A stretch of DNA of 64,000 nucleotides, from NCBI GenBank assembly GCA_025056565.1, contig JANWWA010000003.1, forward strand, positions 1 through 64,000, written 5' to 3'. The position numbers and the translations under genes were made by a program. The notes under the pieces are model-generated. The model was given only the letters and a program-made list of their open reading frames with translations. It searched no databases and was not told the DNA's origin. The stretch is from Chloroherpetonaceae bacterium (lineage in GTDB: Bacteria > Bacteroidota > Chlorobiia > Chlorobiales > Thermochlorobacteraceae). Positions 1 through 8,886 of the stretch are shown one piece after another. The stretch's first letter is position 1. Every line of letters begins with the position of its first letter.

Positions 1-1
1 A

Positions 2-337
2 ACCGCTGCCAAGACGCTCCAAACTTGGAAAGAGTTAGATGATTTTCACACGGTGATGGCTGAGACATACCACCCGATAGAGGAAGGCAACTTTGCGCCA
101 ATTCGCGCTCGAGCAGGAGAATTGGCACAGCGCGCAAAAGAGTGGGCAAATTCTTCGCCACCTGCGAACTACACCGTAAAGCCTGAATTCAAAACGGCAA
201 TGGATTCGCTGGTGAAGGAGTCGGCGCACTTGGCTGAGATAATTGCAAAGAATGCCCCAAATAGCGAAGTCAAAATTGCGCTAACGGCACTGCATGAGCG
301 ATTCCATCAAGTAGAGGGAATGTGCCAGCGAAAGTAA
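2..337 (+). CDS. C-terminal part of a helical protein of unknown function (partial)
   Basis: The reading frame is open from the left edge to the stop at 335-337, so at least 111 residues belong to a gene that begins outside the window. A GTG (53) and an ATG (56) lie inside it, but the preceding residues (TWKELDDFHTV) continue the same protein-like pattern, so they are not convincing starts. The sequence is predicted to be mainly helical, with regularly spaced His and charged residues (ELDDFH, MAETYHP, ALHERFH), reminiscent of cytochrome c'-type four-helix bundles, but no CxxCH heme motif is visible. The function is not recognised. It sits 64 bp before purS on the same strand. Confidence 0.6.
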   Translation, partial: TAAKTLQTWKELDDFHTVMAETYHPIEEGNFAPIRARAGELAQRAKEWANSSPPANYTVKPEFKTAMDSLVKESAHLAEIIAKNAPNSEVKIALTALHERFHQVEGMCQRK

Positions 338-401
338 AGAAGCGAGGGCAAAAACACCTTTTTGCGTGAATGAATCTCACCGCAAGCAAACCATCAACCC
401 A

Positions 402-671
402 ATGACGTTCAAAGCACGGGTTAGCGTTACGCTCCGCAAGTCTATTCTTGATGTGCAAGGCAAGGCGGTGCTGCAAGCGCTAAGAAGTCTCTCTTACCAG
501 AGCATTAAATCGGCACGAATGGGCAAGCACATTGAGTTGGAACTGGACGCAAACTCGCCAGAGGAAGCCTATCAGATTGTAAGCGCAGCGTGCCAGAAAC
601 TCCTTGCAAATCCTGTAATGGAAGACTTTCACATTGACATTGAACCAGTGGCTGAGCAAACCAGTTCATAG
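402..671 (+). CDS. purS: Phosphoribosylformylglycinamidine synthase, PurS subunit
   Basis: PurS is the small dimeric subunit that joins PurQ and PurL into the FGAM synthase complex of de novo purine synthesis. The 89-residue product matches the family in length and begins MTFKARVSVTLRKSILD, followed by the typical DVQGKAVLQALRSL segment. I chose the ATG at 402; an in-frame GTG at 366 would add 12 residues with no family counterpart. purQ follows after 17 bp, giving the common purS-purQ order. purL is not in the window; purC lies separately at 46.9-47.7 kb. Confidence 0.9.
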   Translation: MTFKARVSVTLRKSILDVQGKAVLQALRSLSYQSIKSARMGKHIELELDANSPEEAYQIVSAACQKLLANPVMEDFHIDIEPVAEQTSS

Positions 672-688
672 CCATATCTCTGAGCGAT

Positions 689-1399
689 ATGTCAAAACTG
701 CGATTTGGGATTGTGGTATTTCCGGGCTCCAACTGCGACCATGATGCCCTAACCGTCTGCCAGTCGCTTCCGAATGCAGAGGCAAGGTTACTTTGGCACA
801 AGAACACTGACCTTGAGGGCAGCGATGTGATTATTTTGCCGGGCGGGTTTTCTTTTGGCGATTACCTTCGTCCGGGCGCCATTGCGCGCGTTTCACCTAT
901 TATGCAAGAGGTCGTGCGGCACGCCAAACTTGGCAAACCCGTGCTCGGCATCTGCAATGGCTTCCAAATTCTCTGTGAGGCAGGGCTGTTGCCGGGCGTA
1001 TTGCTAAGGAACATTCACCGACGCTTTGTGTGCAAAATGGTGCATCTCAAAGTGCTGGATAATCAATCCATTTTTATGGGCGACTACCAAGTAGGTGAGG
1101 TGCTACGTATGCCAATTGCGCACGGAGATGGAAATTACTTTGCACCACCTGAAGTATTGGACGAATTGGAAGCCAACGGGCAGGTGGTGCTCAAGTATTG
1201 CGATGCCACTGGCAACATCACTGATGCGGCAAATCCAAATGGCGCCGCACGCAACATTGCAGGGATTCTGAATCGAGAAAAAAACGTGATGGGACTGATG
1301 CCACACCCAGAGCGCGCCGCTGAAGCCCTGTTAGGCTCGACCGATGGACGCCGACTCTTTGAATCACTGGTGCAACGTGCCGTGGTGCAAGCAATGTAG
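689..1399 (+). CDS. purQ: Phosphoribosylformylglycinamidine synthase, PurQ glutaminase subunit
   Basis: A class I glutamine amidotransferase that releases ammonia from glutamine for PurL in purine synthesis. The 236-residue length is normal. The N-terminus (FGIVVFPGSNCDHDA) is characteristic of PurQ. The nucleophile elbow PVLGICNGFQIL carries the catalytic Cys, and GLMPHPERA near the C-terminus supplies the catalytic His and Glu. It starts 17 bp after purS and is followed 15 bp later by an unrelated exported protein on the same strand, so the three may be cotranscribed. Confidence 0.95.
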   Translation: MSKLRFGIVVFPGSNCDHDALTVCQSLPNAEARLLWHKNTDLEGSDVIILPGGFSFGDYLRPGAIARVSPIMQEVVRHAKLGKPVLGICNGFQILCEAGLLPGVLLRNIHRRFVCKMVHLKVLDNQSIFMGDYQVGEVLRMPIAHGDGNYFAPPEVLDELEANGQVVLKYCDATGNITDAANPNGAARNIAGILNREKNVMGLMPHPERAAEALLGSTDGRRLFESLVQRAVVQAM

Positions 1400-1414
1400 A
1401 CTGCATCCGCATAG

Positions 1415-2287
1415 ATGAGCCGAAGCTACCAAATCTTAGCGCTATGGGTAATGCTAACTTGGGGACTGTGCGCCATAGCGCATACCTCAGCGTGGGCACA
1501 GCGTCAGCCGTATCCGCTTACGCTAAGTTATGACAAACAAGCCTACCGCGCCTTCTTGAAACGCTATGATGCATTCAAAAAAAAGTATCGCTTCAGCTAC
1601 CTAACCGAAGTGCTGGACTCAGTGGCTTGCACCGTTGGGCAACTGGCATATGCGATGCAGCCAATTCAATTGCCGATTGCCAAATATCTGGCAAGTAATG
1701 ATAGCACAGCGGCTTTGCTAAGAGCACTGCGCGAGTTCATAGACGAGAACGAAGGCCTGTTTCACACCAATTCAAAAGAGGTGGTGTTGCTTTCGCTGCG
1801 CGAGGTGGAGGACGCAATTGCTATTCTCTTTGAACGTGCGCAATACGGAAAGCTACGTGCTGGGGGCGAGACGCGTGGACGCTTGGAGTTTATCATGAAT
1901 CGCAAAGGCGAAATCGCCGTGCTGGCTTCAACTACCACGCGTGTGCTGTCAGGATTACCCCAAAAGCCCACTATTTCAACCGATAAGCTCTACAAGAAGC
2001 TGATGGGCAAGCGGCTAAAGTTTAGCGTTGAGGATAAGCAAATTCAGTATGAGGTGGACCGCATTGATGTCATTAAGCCCGGGCCACTCTGCGTCTATGA
2101 AAAGAAAGAAGTGAGAACACTGACCAACAAGCAAGGCAAAGTGGAAAGTCGCTTGCAGCGTGCGACAGTGCACTTAGCTTATGAGGTGGAAATTGACATC
2201 AAATACAAGAAACCCATCGCACGCATCTATATTGATGCAATCACAGGCGAAGAGCTGGCAACGGAGTATCCTTTCCACACGAACTAA
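1415..2287 (+). CDS. Exported protein of unknown function
   Basis: A 290-residue protein with a clear Sec signal: hydrophobic stretch ILALWVMLTWGLCAIA followed by a likely cleavage after AWA (about residue 28). The mature part has a helical first half (residues 40-150) and a second half rich in alternating beta-type segments with basic residues (about 160-290). It ends with IYIDAITGEELATEYPF, which resembles the end of PepSY-like domains (inference only). I do not recognise a family. It is 15 bp after purQ and 3 bp before the next gene, so it may be part of that transcript, but a link to purine synthesis is not implied. Confidence 0.75.
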   Translation: MSRSYQILALWVMLTWGLCAIAHTSAWAQRQPYPLTLSYDKQAYRAFLKRYDAFKKKYRFSYLTEVLDSVACTVGQLAYAMQPIQLPIAKYLASNDSTAALLRALREFIDENEGLFHTNSKEVVLLSLREVEDAIAILFERAQYGKLRAGGETRGRLEFIMNRKGEIAVLASTTTRVLSGLPQKPTISTDKLYKKLMGKRLKFSVEDKQIQYEVDRIDVIKPGPLCVYEKKEVRTLTNKQGKVESRLQRATVHLAYEVEIDIKYKKPIARIYIDAITGEELATEYPFHTN

Positions 2288-2290
2288 CCA

Positions 2291-2641
2291 ATGCTATCCC
2301 GACTGTTGCTAATCTGGCTGGTCAATGCCGTAGCCGTGTATGCAACGGCGATGCTGGTGCCAGACATTACGGTAAAGAGTTTCTGGTCTGCCTTGCTGGC
2401 GGCGCTGGTGTTAGGGTTGGTGAATACATTTCTGCGTCCCATTCTGACCTTGCTCTCGCTACCACTCATTGTCTTCACCTTGGGACTCTTTCTGCTGGTC
2501 ATTAATGCCCTCATGCTGCTACTGGCTTCTGCTATTCTGCCGGGCTTTGAGGTGAAAGGATTTTTCACGGCGGTGCTTGGCTCGCTTTGCATTAGCATCG
2601 TGGCATACCTACTAAGCTGGCTGCTTGGAATAGGCGAGTAG
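2291..2641 (+). CDS. Small membrane protein of the phage-holin 4_2 (YvlD-like) family
   Basis: The 116-residue product is nearly all hydrophobic, with four predicted transmembrane helices. It has the family pattern LGLVNTFLRPILTLLSLPL followed by FTLGLFLLVINALMLLL and ILPGFEVKGFF. Despite the name these are ordinary chromosomal inner-membrane proteins of unclear role, not lysis holins. It starts 3 bp after the preceding exported protein. It ends 40 bp before the convergent TPR gene, with no obvious terminator between them. Confidence 0.85.
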   Translation: MLSRLLLIWLVNAVAVYATAMLVPDITVKSFWSALLAALVLGLVNTFLRPILTLLSLPLIVFTLGLFLLVINALMLLLASAILPGFEVKGFFTAVLGSLCISIVAYLLSWLLGIGE

Positions 2642-2681
2642 TACCTGCTATGCTCTTCTTGCAGTGAGTCCTGCACCAGCG

Positions 2682-3671
2682 CTACAATTTTCTTAGTTTT
2701 TCGAGTCGCTCTTTTGCGTCTTTGGTCAGGTCGCTGGTTTGCTTTTCCAATGAGAGAAATTTCTCAAACTGCTGAGTAGCTTTTTCTTTGTCGCCTTTGG
2801 CTTGATGAGCCACGCCAAGATAGTAGTGTCCTGCTATCCATTTCCTATTTAAGGCAAGAGCTTTTTCAAGCTGTGTGATGGCAGCGTCGTATTCGCCTTT
2901 CTCAGTAAGATAGCGTCCAGACATTGCGTATCCGTAGTGGAGGTCAGGAAAGTCAGCGACGAGCTTTTTGCTAATTGCTCCTGCACGCTCATAGTCTTTC
3001 TTGGCAAGCAGTTCGCTTGCGGCTGTGTATCCATAGTAAGCAAAGTTGTCACGATAGAGTTCGAGCGAGGACTCATCTTTGGGCGGCACGATGCTGAAAT
3101 GCTTGTCAGCATACTTGTCATACTCTTTCTTGTAGAAGTGCACGATGCACCAAAGCATTTGAGCCTTGTTAGCATCAATCGCTTCAAAGGCTTTAGCTTG
3201 ACGCATCGCTTCATCCCAACTGCCACCTACAATACCAGGAGCCTGCATATGGAAGGCAACCAGTGCAAAGCGAGCATTAAGACTGCGTGGGTCTAATTCA
3301 ACGGCCTTTTCAATTGAGCGTTTGATGCGTCCAACGGAGCCGATTTGCGAAAAAATACCAGCTTTTTGCACACTGCGTCCAAGTGACTGTGCAAATGCAA
3401 GGTGGTAGGTGCTGCTGTTCGGATGTAGCTCAATGCATCTTTCATGATGCTTTGAAGCCTCCTCTAACTTGCCTTGATGAAAGTATGCGAGACCCAAGTA
3501 GTAGTGAGCGGAGTCGTCATTTGGATTGGCTTTTAATTGCTCCTGCAGCATAGTTTCTATGTCTTTGAACTGTCCTTTTTTGAGCAAGTGTTTCACCTCC
3601 GCATAGTTTTGTGCAAAGAGGAGGGATGCTGGCAGCAGAAAGAGTAGCAAAAGCAAACAAGTGAAGTTCAT
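2682..3671 (-). CDS. Exported TPR-repeat protein
   Basis: A 329-residue protein with a signal peptide (MNFTCLLLLLFLLPASLLFA, cut before QNY). It is then made of tetratricopeptide repeats, for example AHYYLGLAYFHQGKLEEASK near residue 55 and GHYYLGVAHQAKGDKEKATQ near residue 290. TPR proteins of this type act as periplasmic or outer-membrane scaffolds; the partner cannot be told from sequence. I chose the ATG at 3671 because it places the signal peptide at the N-terminus; a start at 3731 would put 20 unrelated residues in front. It stands alone, convergent with the gene ending at 2641. Confidence 0.85.
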   Translation of the reverse strand: MNFTCLLLLLFLLPASLLFAQNYAEVKHLLKKGQFKDIETMLQEQLKANPNDDSAHYYLGLAYFHQGKLEEASKHHERCIELHPNSSTYHLAFAQSLGRSVQKAGIFSQIGSVGRIKRSIEKAVELDPRSLNARFALVAFHMQAPGIVGGSWDEAMRQAKAFEAIDANKAQMLWCIVHFYKKEYDKYADKHFSIVPPKDESSLELYRDNFAYYGYTAASELLAKKDYERAGAISKKLVADFPDLHYGYAMSGRYLTEKGEYDAAITQLEKALALNRKWIAGHYYLGVAHQAKGDKEKATQQFEKFLSLEKQTSDLTKDAKERLEKLRKL

Positions 3672-3860
3672 CGTGCCAAAGTTGAGTGTTGATTGAGAAA
3701 AGCAATAGATGTGTAAAGATGCCAAATTCAACGGAGAAGATGGCGCACAGTTGCAAAATGCGATGCTGACGGAGAGCTATTGCAGTAGCGCAATCAGATT
3801 GCTACAAATTGTGCGCAAGTAAGTTGCTGAGAGAGGAACTGATGTGGCGCAAGCGGCAAG

Positions 3861-5810
3861 TTATGCTGATTGATGCTCAAAGTGCTGGGCATACCACTCT
3901 GCCAGCACCAGAAGTGTCCAAAGCTGCACGCCATAGTTACGCTCGCCCTTTCGGTGGGCTTCAAAGAGCCGCTTGATATACTTTTTGCTAAAGAGGTTGA
4001 GCGACATCAAACCTGACCCTAAGATGCGCGCTTCGGCAATTGGCGAGAGTTTCCCGCTTCGTAGCCATTCACTGGAAGGCGCAGCAAAGCCTTGCTTTTT
4101 GCGATAGATAATGTTGCGTGGGATAATACCTTCTGCGGCTTTTTTCAGAATGTATTTTGGCTCACCACGCTTTACCTTCAAGCTCTCTGGAATGCGAAAG
4201 GCGAACTCGACTAACCTGTGGTCAAGGAAAGGCACGCGTGCTTCAATTGAGACAGCCATAGACATTTTGTCGACACGCATGAGCAGCAGCTCCGCTAATC
4301 GGCTCTTAAACTCGGCATAAATCATTTTGCGCAAGTAGTCCTCGCCGCGTGCATCAGGCAGCAGTCGCTCTAACTCTGCAAAGAACTTCTCTGCAATTCG
4401 GCCGCTGGATTGCATCTTGCGGCGGAAAGAATCCAGCAGCAAATGCTTCTTCATTTCTTCGGTAAAGCTCACAGCCCCGCCATAGAAGGGAATATCGTTT
4501 TCACTAGCACGCCTTGCATATTCAGTGGGCAAGGAATCACCGCGCAAAGTTTTAGCAGCTTGGTAAGCGAGGTCTTTTATGGCTTGTGGCAAAAGGGAGT
4601 GATAGTAGTTGTAATAGCGCCATTCGCGTAGATAGTGCAGGTAACCGGAGAATTCTTCGTCAGAGCCTTCACCGACCTGCACCACAATCGTGCCCGAGTC
4701 GCGTGCAAGTTTGCTCACAAAATAAAGGGGCACGCAAACAGGGTCAGCATTTGGTTCATCCTGATGCCAAACCATTTTCGGCAAAAAGTCAATCGCATCT
4801 TGTTCTGTGAGAAGAATTTCGTGATGATTGGTGGCAAACTCCTTAGCGATTTGTCGGGCGTATTCGAGTTCGTTGTATTTCTCTAAATCTTTGAAGCCGA
4901 CGGTAAAGGTCTCCACGGGGCGTGACATCAGTTCTGACATCAGTGCCACATTCATTGAGGAGTCAATACCACCCGAGAGCATCACACCGAAGGGCACGTC
5001 GGACATCATTCGCAGTTTAATGGAGTCGCGAAGCAGACGCCGAATGTGCTCTACGCAAAACGATTCTACATAGAATTTTTCCTGTGGAAAATGCTCGGTC
5101 TCGTGGGTTAAGTCCCAATACTTTACCTTTCGCATCTCACCATGCCGATTAATGATGGCGTAGTGTCCCGCTTCCAGCTTATAAATGCCTTTGAACATGG
5201 TTTCACCGGGCGGCGTAGTAAGCAGCGAGAGATAGTCGTAAAGCCCTTGCAGATTGAGTTCCCTTGTGATGCTAGGGTGTTTCAGCATGGCCTTGATTTC
5301 AGAGGCGAAGAAAAGCGCACCATGTTGGAAAGAGTAATACAAGGGTTTAACGCCAATGCGGTCGCGGATAAGATAGAGTTCTTGCGAGCGCGAATCCCAC
5401 AGTGCAATTGCGAACATGCCGTAGAATTTGCTAACGCATTCAATTCCCCACTCCTGATAAGCATAGAGGATGGTTTCGGTGTCGGAGCGACCTTTGTAGC
5501 GATAGCCTTTTTTTTCAAGTTCTTTGCGCAGTTCTAAGTGGTTGTAAATTTCACCGTTGAAGACAAGCCAAATATCGCCTTCTGGATTTTTGGAGTTGAG
5601 TGCATTGCTCATTGGCTGATGTCCAGCTGGTGAGAGGTCAATAATCGCAAGTCGCCGAAAGCCGAGACCGATTTTGCAGTCAGGCGAGAGATAGATACCC
5701 TCGTCATCAGGACCACGGTGGACCATCTCTGCCGTCATCGCTCTCAGTATCTCTTCTGAGAGAAGTAAAGGTGAACCACTGTAGTTAAAAATGCCGACAA
5801 TGCCACACAT
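3861..5810 (-). CDS. asnB: Asparagine synthase (glutamine-hydrolysing) family amidotransferase
   Basis: A 649-residue AsnB-type enzyme. The N-terminal MCGIVGIFNY gives the class II glutaminase nucleophile Cys2, and the domain runs to about residue 200. The synthetase domain contains the ATP pyrophosphatase loop GVMLSGGIDSS and later the EARVPFLDHRLVEFA segment. Members either make asparagine or amidate sugar carboxylates in polysaccharide clusters. Its position at the downstream end of a surface-polysaccharide gene run favours the second role, but the two cannot be separated by sequence alone. A 504-bp gap separates it from the heparinase-like gene upstream, so it probably has its own promoter. 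Confidence 0.9.
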   Translation of the reverse strand: MCGIVGIFNYSGSPLLLSEEILRAMTAEMVHRGPDDEGIYLSPDCKIGLGFRRLAIIDLSPAGHQPMSNALNSKNPEGDIWLVFNGEIYNHLELRKELEKKGYRYKGRSDTETILYAYQEWGIECVSKFYGMFAIALWDSRSQELYLIRDRIGVKPLYYSFQHGALFFASEIKAMLKHPSITRELNLQGLYDYLSLLTTPPGETMFKGIYKLEAGHYAIINRHGEMRKVKYWDLTHETEHFPQEKFYVESFCVEHIRRLLRDSIKLRMMSDVPFGVMLSGGIDSSMNVALMSELMSRPVETFTVGFKDLEKYNELEYARQIAKEFATNHHEILLTEQDAIDFLPKMVWHQDEPNADPVCVPLYFVSKLARDSGTIVVQVGEGSDEEFSGYLHYLREWRYYNYYHSLLPQAIKDLAYQAAKTLRGDSLPTEYARRASENDIPFYGGAVSFTEEMKKHLLLDSFRRKMQSSGRIAEKFFAELERLLPDARGEDYLRKMIYAEFKSRLAELLLMRVDKMSMAVSIEARVPFLDHRLVEFAFRIPESLKVKRGEPKYILKKAAEGIIPRNIIYRKKQGFAAPSSEWLRSGKLSPIAEARILGSGLMSLNLFSKKYIKRLFEAHRKGERNYGVQLWTLLVLAEWYAQHFEHQSA

Positions 5811-6314
5811 TTTAGGTTATGCAGATTTCTGCTTTTTCTTTTTGCGCTGCTGAGTGATTTGTGTGCTTTGGCAAGAAACTTCTGCAAAGCAATAAATCTT
5901 TGCAAGCCGCTGTGGCTCTGCTTTACGAATGCGTTGAGCTAGTGCCGAGCAACCACTTTTCCGTGTGTACGACCTCGTTTGCTGGGGCTACAATAAGTTT
6001 GACGATAGCGATGCTAAGATGACTTTGCCAGCTCCACAATCTCATCAAGGTAGATGCGCCGAAGATACCGCTTTGCTAGTTCCGCATAGACGCCTGTTGG
6101 TCTCACTTCTGCTCGACATAATGGATACATCATCACCGCTTGCCGCTGCATTATGCTGGCAAAGATAGAAGAAAATTTCCGAAAAGAATTGCGCATAGAA
6201 CAGGCAGTTCTGTTAGAAAAGCGAATCTCCAAGAAGTGGATGGACACTCGCTGTAAAAGAACATGGAAAGACTTGCGGTAAAGCTAAAAAGGCTTAGTGA
6301 AAATAGAATCGTTG
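5811..6314. other. 504-bp intergenic stretch with an inverted repeat and a possible gene remnant
   Basis: Between asnB and the heparinase-like gene, both on the minus strand, no convincing intact gene is seen. It holds a perfect 7-bp inverted repeat TGCAAAG/CTTTGCA with an 8-bp spacer at 5883-5904, about 75 bp upstream of the asnB start. It also holds a minus-strand reading frame (6014-6247), listed separately as a possible remnant. Confidence 0.6.
6014..6247 (-). pseudogene. Possible remnant of a polysaccharide-cluster gene
   Basis: A 77-codon minus-strand frame whose last 35 residues look protein-like (TGVYAELAKRYLRRIYLDE) while the first half is low in coding character. It sits in the only large gap of the polysaccharide run and on the same strand. 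This could be the C-terminal leftover of a decayed gene or a chance frame. I do not recognise a family. Confidence 0.2.
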
Positions 6315-8024
6315 TCATCGTCGTTCAATTTTTATCGTGCCTTGCCAGTTGTCTTCAAACTCAATCAAAAGTTCCGCCTTCAAATTTTTCGTTTTCTGGT
6401 AGTAGCCCTTTGAGTAACTGCTATCTCTAAGCGCGATGCTTTGTATGCCCTCAATCCGAATCACTGCATTACCAGCGATAATGATATTCCCACTAACTAC
6501 TGGTGTAAGATTGGGATGAAAATGGAGGCGTGAGACAGCTGTATGCGTCCCACTGGCTATGAGTTTATCTTGGAGCGCAATTGTGTGCGTTGCTTTATCG
6601 AACCGAATAGTGCGGCGATGTAAGACAGAGTTGTTCACAATTTCCGCAATGATTTCATCTTGCTCGCTGTTGTTTCGCCACGAAACTAACTTGGGTTTTG
6701 TCGTATCTGCGGCAATTGACCAAAGATTGCGGAATAGCACAAGTTCTTTGCCGTCGATTTGGATAGTGTTATGGGCTTCAATGCTACGGAAGCATTGGCG
6801 TTCTGATTGATATAAGGTGTAGTTGAAAGTACCAGAATCTACAATAAGCTCTTCGCCACAGAAGAATAGTTCAAAAGAGAGCGTGTCGTTGTGTCCGTGT
6901 CCACCATAACCGTTCATCCCGATGTCGCCAAAATCGAAAAAGAGGTGTGTATTGTGATGGCGCAGCGATGCAAAACCACCTTGCTTAAAGATTGCTGATT
7001 GTGCATTGTGGAGGTCAGCTGACAGCGGCGGCGCAGCGCTTAGCCCGAAATTATTGCTCAGCAGTCTGCTATTGAGCACTGTGCCACTGTCATCGTCACC
7101 GACATTGCAGAGTGTGCCATTGGGTTTGGTTGCGGCGACCAGAAACTGATGCATTTTGCCAAGTTTGCGGTAAAAGCTAGGCGAAAGCCTTAGACTATTT
7201 GCTTCTGAGACAAGTCGGGAGAGTTCAAACATTTCAAGCACGAAGCGGTGATACGATACAGACTTTTCGTAATCCACGCCGTCATCATAGACTTGCTCGC
7301 ACATAGATTCCTCGACAATGGCAAAGCCTTTTCGCACATATTTTCTCTCGCCAAGAAAAATGCCGAGCCAAAGCAGTCCCATGCCATTGGAGAGGTAGTG
7401 ATTGCCATTTCGTCGCCCAAACTCAATGTTCCAATAGATAAACGCTGCGTGTTCTGAGAGGCTTTTGAGCATTGACTTGACGAGCGATGCAGGTGCAAGA
7501 TGACCAAGCAGGACAAGCGTTGCAATCCAATTGACTGCGCGAATCGCCGCTTCCATTGGCACGACCCAGTGCACGCCAAAGCCTAACGGATTTTGTTCAA
7601 GCCAACCATGAACTTGCGCAGTGATTTCATCAAGCAGTTTTTGATCGCGCTTTTGCAAAAATGCGGCGGCAAGCAAGGGCAAATGCTGAAAGCGCGAGAG
7701 TTCCCAGACCACTTTCACGTCGGCTTTTGGCGAATCGAGAAAATTGAATGATGAAGCAGGTGCGGCGTCGTTCCACGCATAGTCAGAAAGCGGGTCATAG
7801 TGCCAATTGATTTGTTCAGGCAATTGAAACTGGTGTCCAAAAATCATGAAGCGATGCGCAAGCAGTGCATCAATCTCTTCTGGTGAAATAGTTGGCGGAG
7901 CGAGGAAAGAAAAGTCGCCGTATCGCTTGACGAGCGAGGTAGGAGAAAGCCTTGAATGAAACCGTTTCCAGCACGACTGACGAAGTGTCTTAAGAAGAAC
8001 TCTGGCTATGATGAGAGACGTCAT
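6315..8024 (-). CDS. Heparinase II/III-fold protein
   Basis: A 569-residue protein with an N-terminal alpha/alpha barrel region (about 30-330) and a C-terminal beta-sandwich (about 360-569). The family hallmark GGHGHNDTLSFELFF lies near residue 375, followed by VDSGTFNYT. Family enzymes are polysaccharide lyases; versions in polysaccharide export clusters are thought to trim or edit the nascent chain. No good signal peptide is visible (MTSLIIARVLLKTLRQ has only a short hydrophobic part), which is unusual for a lyase acting outside the cell. The start overlaps the stop of the upstream methyltransferase by 4 bp (8021-8024), indicating translational coupling. Confidence 0.8.
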   Translation of the reverse strand: MTSLIIARVLLKTLRQSCWKRFHSRLSPTSLVKRYGDFSFLAPPTISPEEIDALLAHRFMIFGHQFQLPEQINWHYDPLSDYAWNDAAPASSFNFLDSPKADVKVVWELSRFQHLPLLAAAFLQKRDQKLLDEITAQVHGWLEQNPLGFGVHWVVPMEAAIRAVNWIATLVLLGHLAPASLVKSMLKSLSEHAAFIYWNIEFGRRNGNHYLSNGMGLLWLGIFLGERKYVRKGFAIVEESMCEQVYDDGVDYEKSVSYHRFVLEMFELSRLVSEANSLRLSPSFYRKLGKMHQFLVAATKPNGTLCNVGDDDSGTVLNSRLLSNNFGLSAAPPLSADLHNAQSAIFKQGGFASLRHHNTHLFFDFGDIGMNGYGGHGHNDTLSFELFFCGEELIVDSGTFNYTLYQSERQCFRSIEAHNTIQIDGKELVLFRNLWSIAADTTKPKLVSWRNNSEQDEIIAEIVNNSVLHRRTIRFDKATHTIALQDKLIASGTHTAVSRLHFHPNLTPVVSGNIIIAGNAVIRIEGIQSIALRDSSYSKGYYQKTKNLKAELLIEFEDNWQGTIKIERR

Positions 8025-8878
8025 TTCACATACCTTGGTTTAGCCACGACAAGCATATTAGACGAAAGCATTTTTAACAGCCCATGTTTTCCCGCCTCGT
8101 CATCATAGTAAACTTTTGCTTTGAAACCACACTCAAAAAGCAGAGACTTTAGCTGCCGAAAACTTTTGACATTGATATGAACTTGGTCATAGTAAATCTG
8201 CTCTGGGGTGCGTATCGTGCCGCGCCATTTTTTCACTATTCGCAAGTAGAGCTTGAAGAGCATTTGCAAGAGATTGGTGTCCGTGTCGTTGCAAATCGCC
8301 AATCCGTTTGGGGTGTGAATAAGCAATTCGCCGCGTGGCGAAAGCAGATGGCGAATTTTCTTTAACAAAGGAATTAATTCTGCGTCTGAGAGATGTTCCG
8401 ATACATCGTTGAGTAAGACAAAATCGTAGACGTCTTCGCCGCTCAGAGTTGCGACGTCGGCGCATATAAACTTACAAGGCAAGGATAGGGCAGCCGACTT
8501 TTGAATGGCTTTCTCTATAGACGGTCTGGAAAAATCTATTCCCACTACTTCTTTTACGTTTCTCGTTGCTAGCGCAATTGCAAAGTCGCCGCTTCCGCAA
8601 CCAATGTCTAGTATGCGTGCATCGTGAAATAATTTCTTTGAGATGTATTCAAAGGCGTTTCTGTGATAGATGTTTAGGCGAAACTTCCCAGGTTCTTCCA
8701 GATAGAGTTCATGATTATTGATTGCGTTGATGTATGCATCGTCATAGAGCGCGGCAACATCACGCGACGAGAGCGTGCGACGGTAAGAATCGAAAAATTT
8801 TTTGAGCAAGATAGACGCTTCTGGCTGACCAAGACGCTCAACGAGAGCCGAAATTTGCTCACGAGATAGATAAAGCAT
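8021..8878 (-). CDS. SAM-dependent methyltransferase in polysaccharide cluster
   Basis: A 285-residue class I methyltransferase. Motif I is ARILDIGCGSGDFAIALA near residue 95, with motif II acidic residue in VVGIDFS and a motif IV-like VYDFVLLNDVSEH. The N-terminal 80 residues are an extra helical region. I placed the start at the ATG at 8878, 8 bp after the upstream gene ends; extension to 9052 would run into the upstream gene with low-complexity basic residues. Likely it methylates a sugar or lipid-linked glycan intermediate (inference from context). Confidence 0.8.
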   Translation of the reverse strand: MLYLSREQISALVERLGQPEASILLKKFFDSYRRTLSSRDVAALYDDAYINAINNHELYLEEPGKFRLNIYHRNAFEYISKKLFHDARILDIGCGSGDFAIALATRNVKEVVGIDFSRPSIEKAIQKSAALSLPCKFICADVATLSGEDVYDFVLLNDVSEHLSDAELIPLLKKIRHLLSPRGELLIHTPNGLAICNDTDTNLLQMLFKLYLRIVKKWRGTIRTPEQIYYDQVHINVKSFRQLKSLLFECGFKAKVYYDDEAGKHGLLKMLSSNMLVVAKPRYVK

Positions 8879-8886
8879 ATTTGTGA

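Noticed and set aside
2284-2676. A 130-codon minus-strand frame over the small membrane protein gene
   Set aside because: The plus-strand gene has a clear transmembrane pattern; the minus frame is Ser-rich and has no motif.
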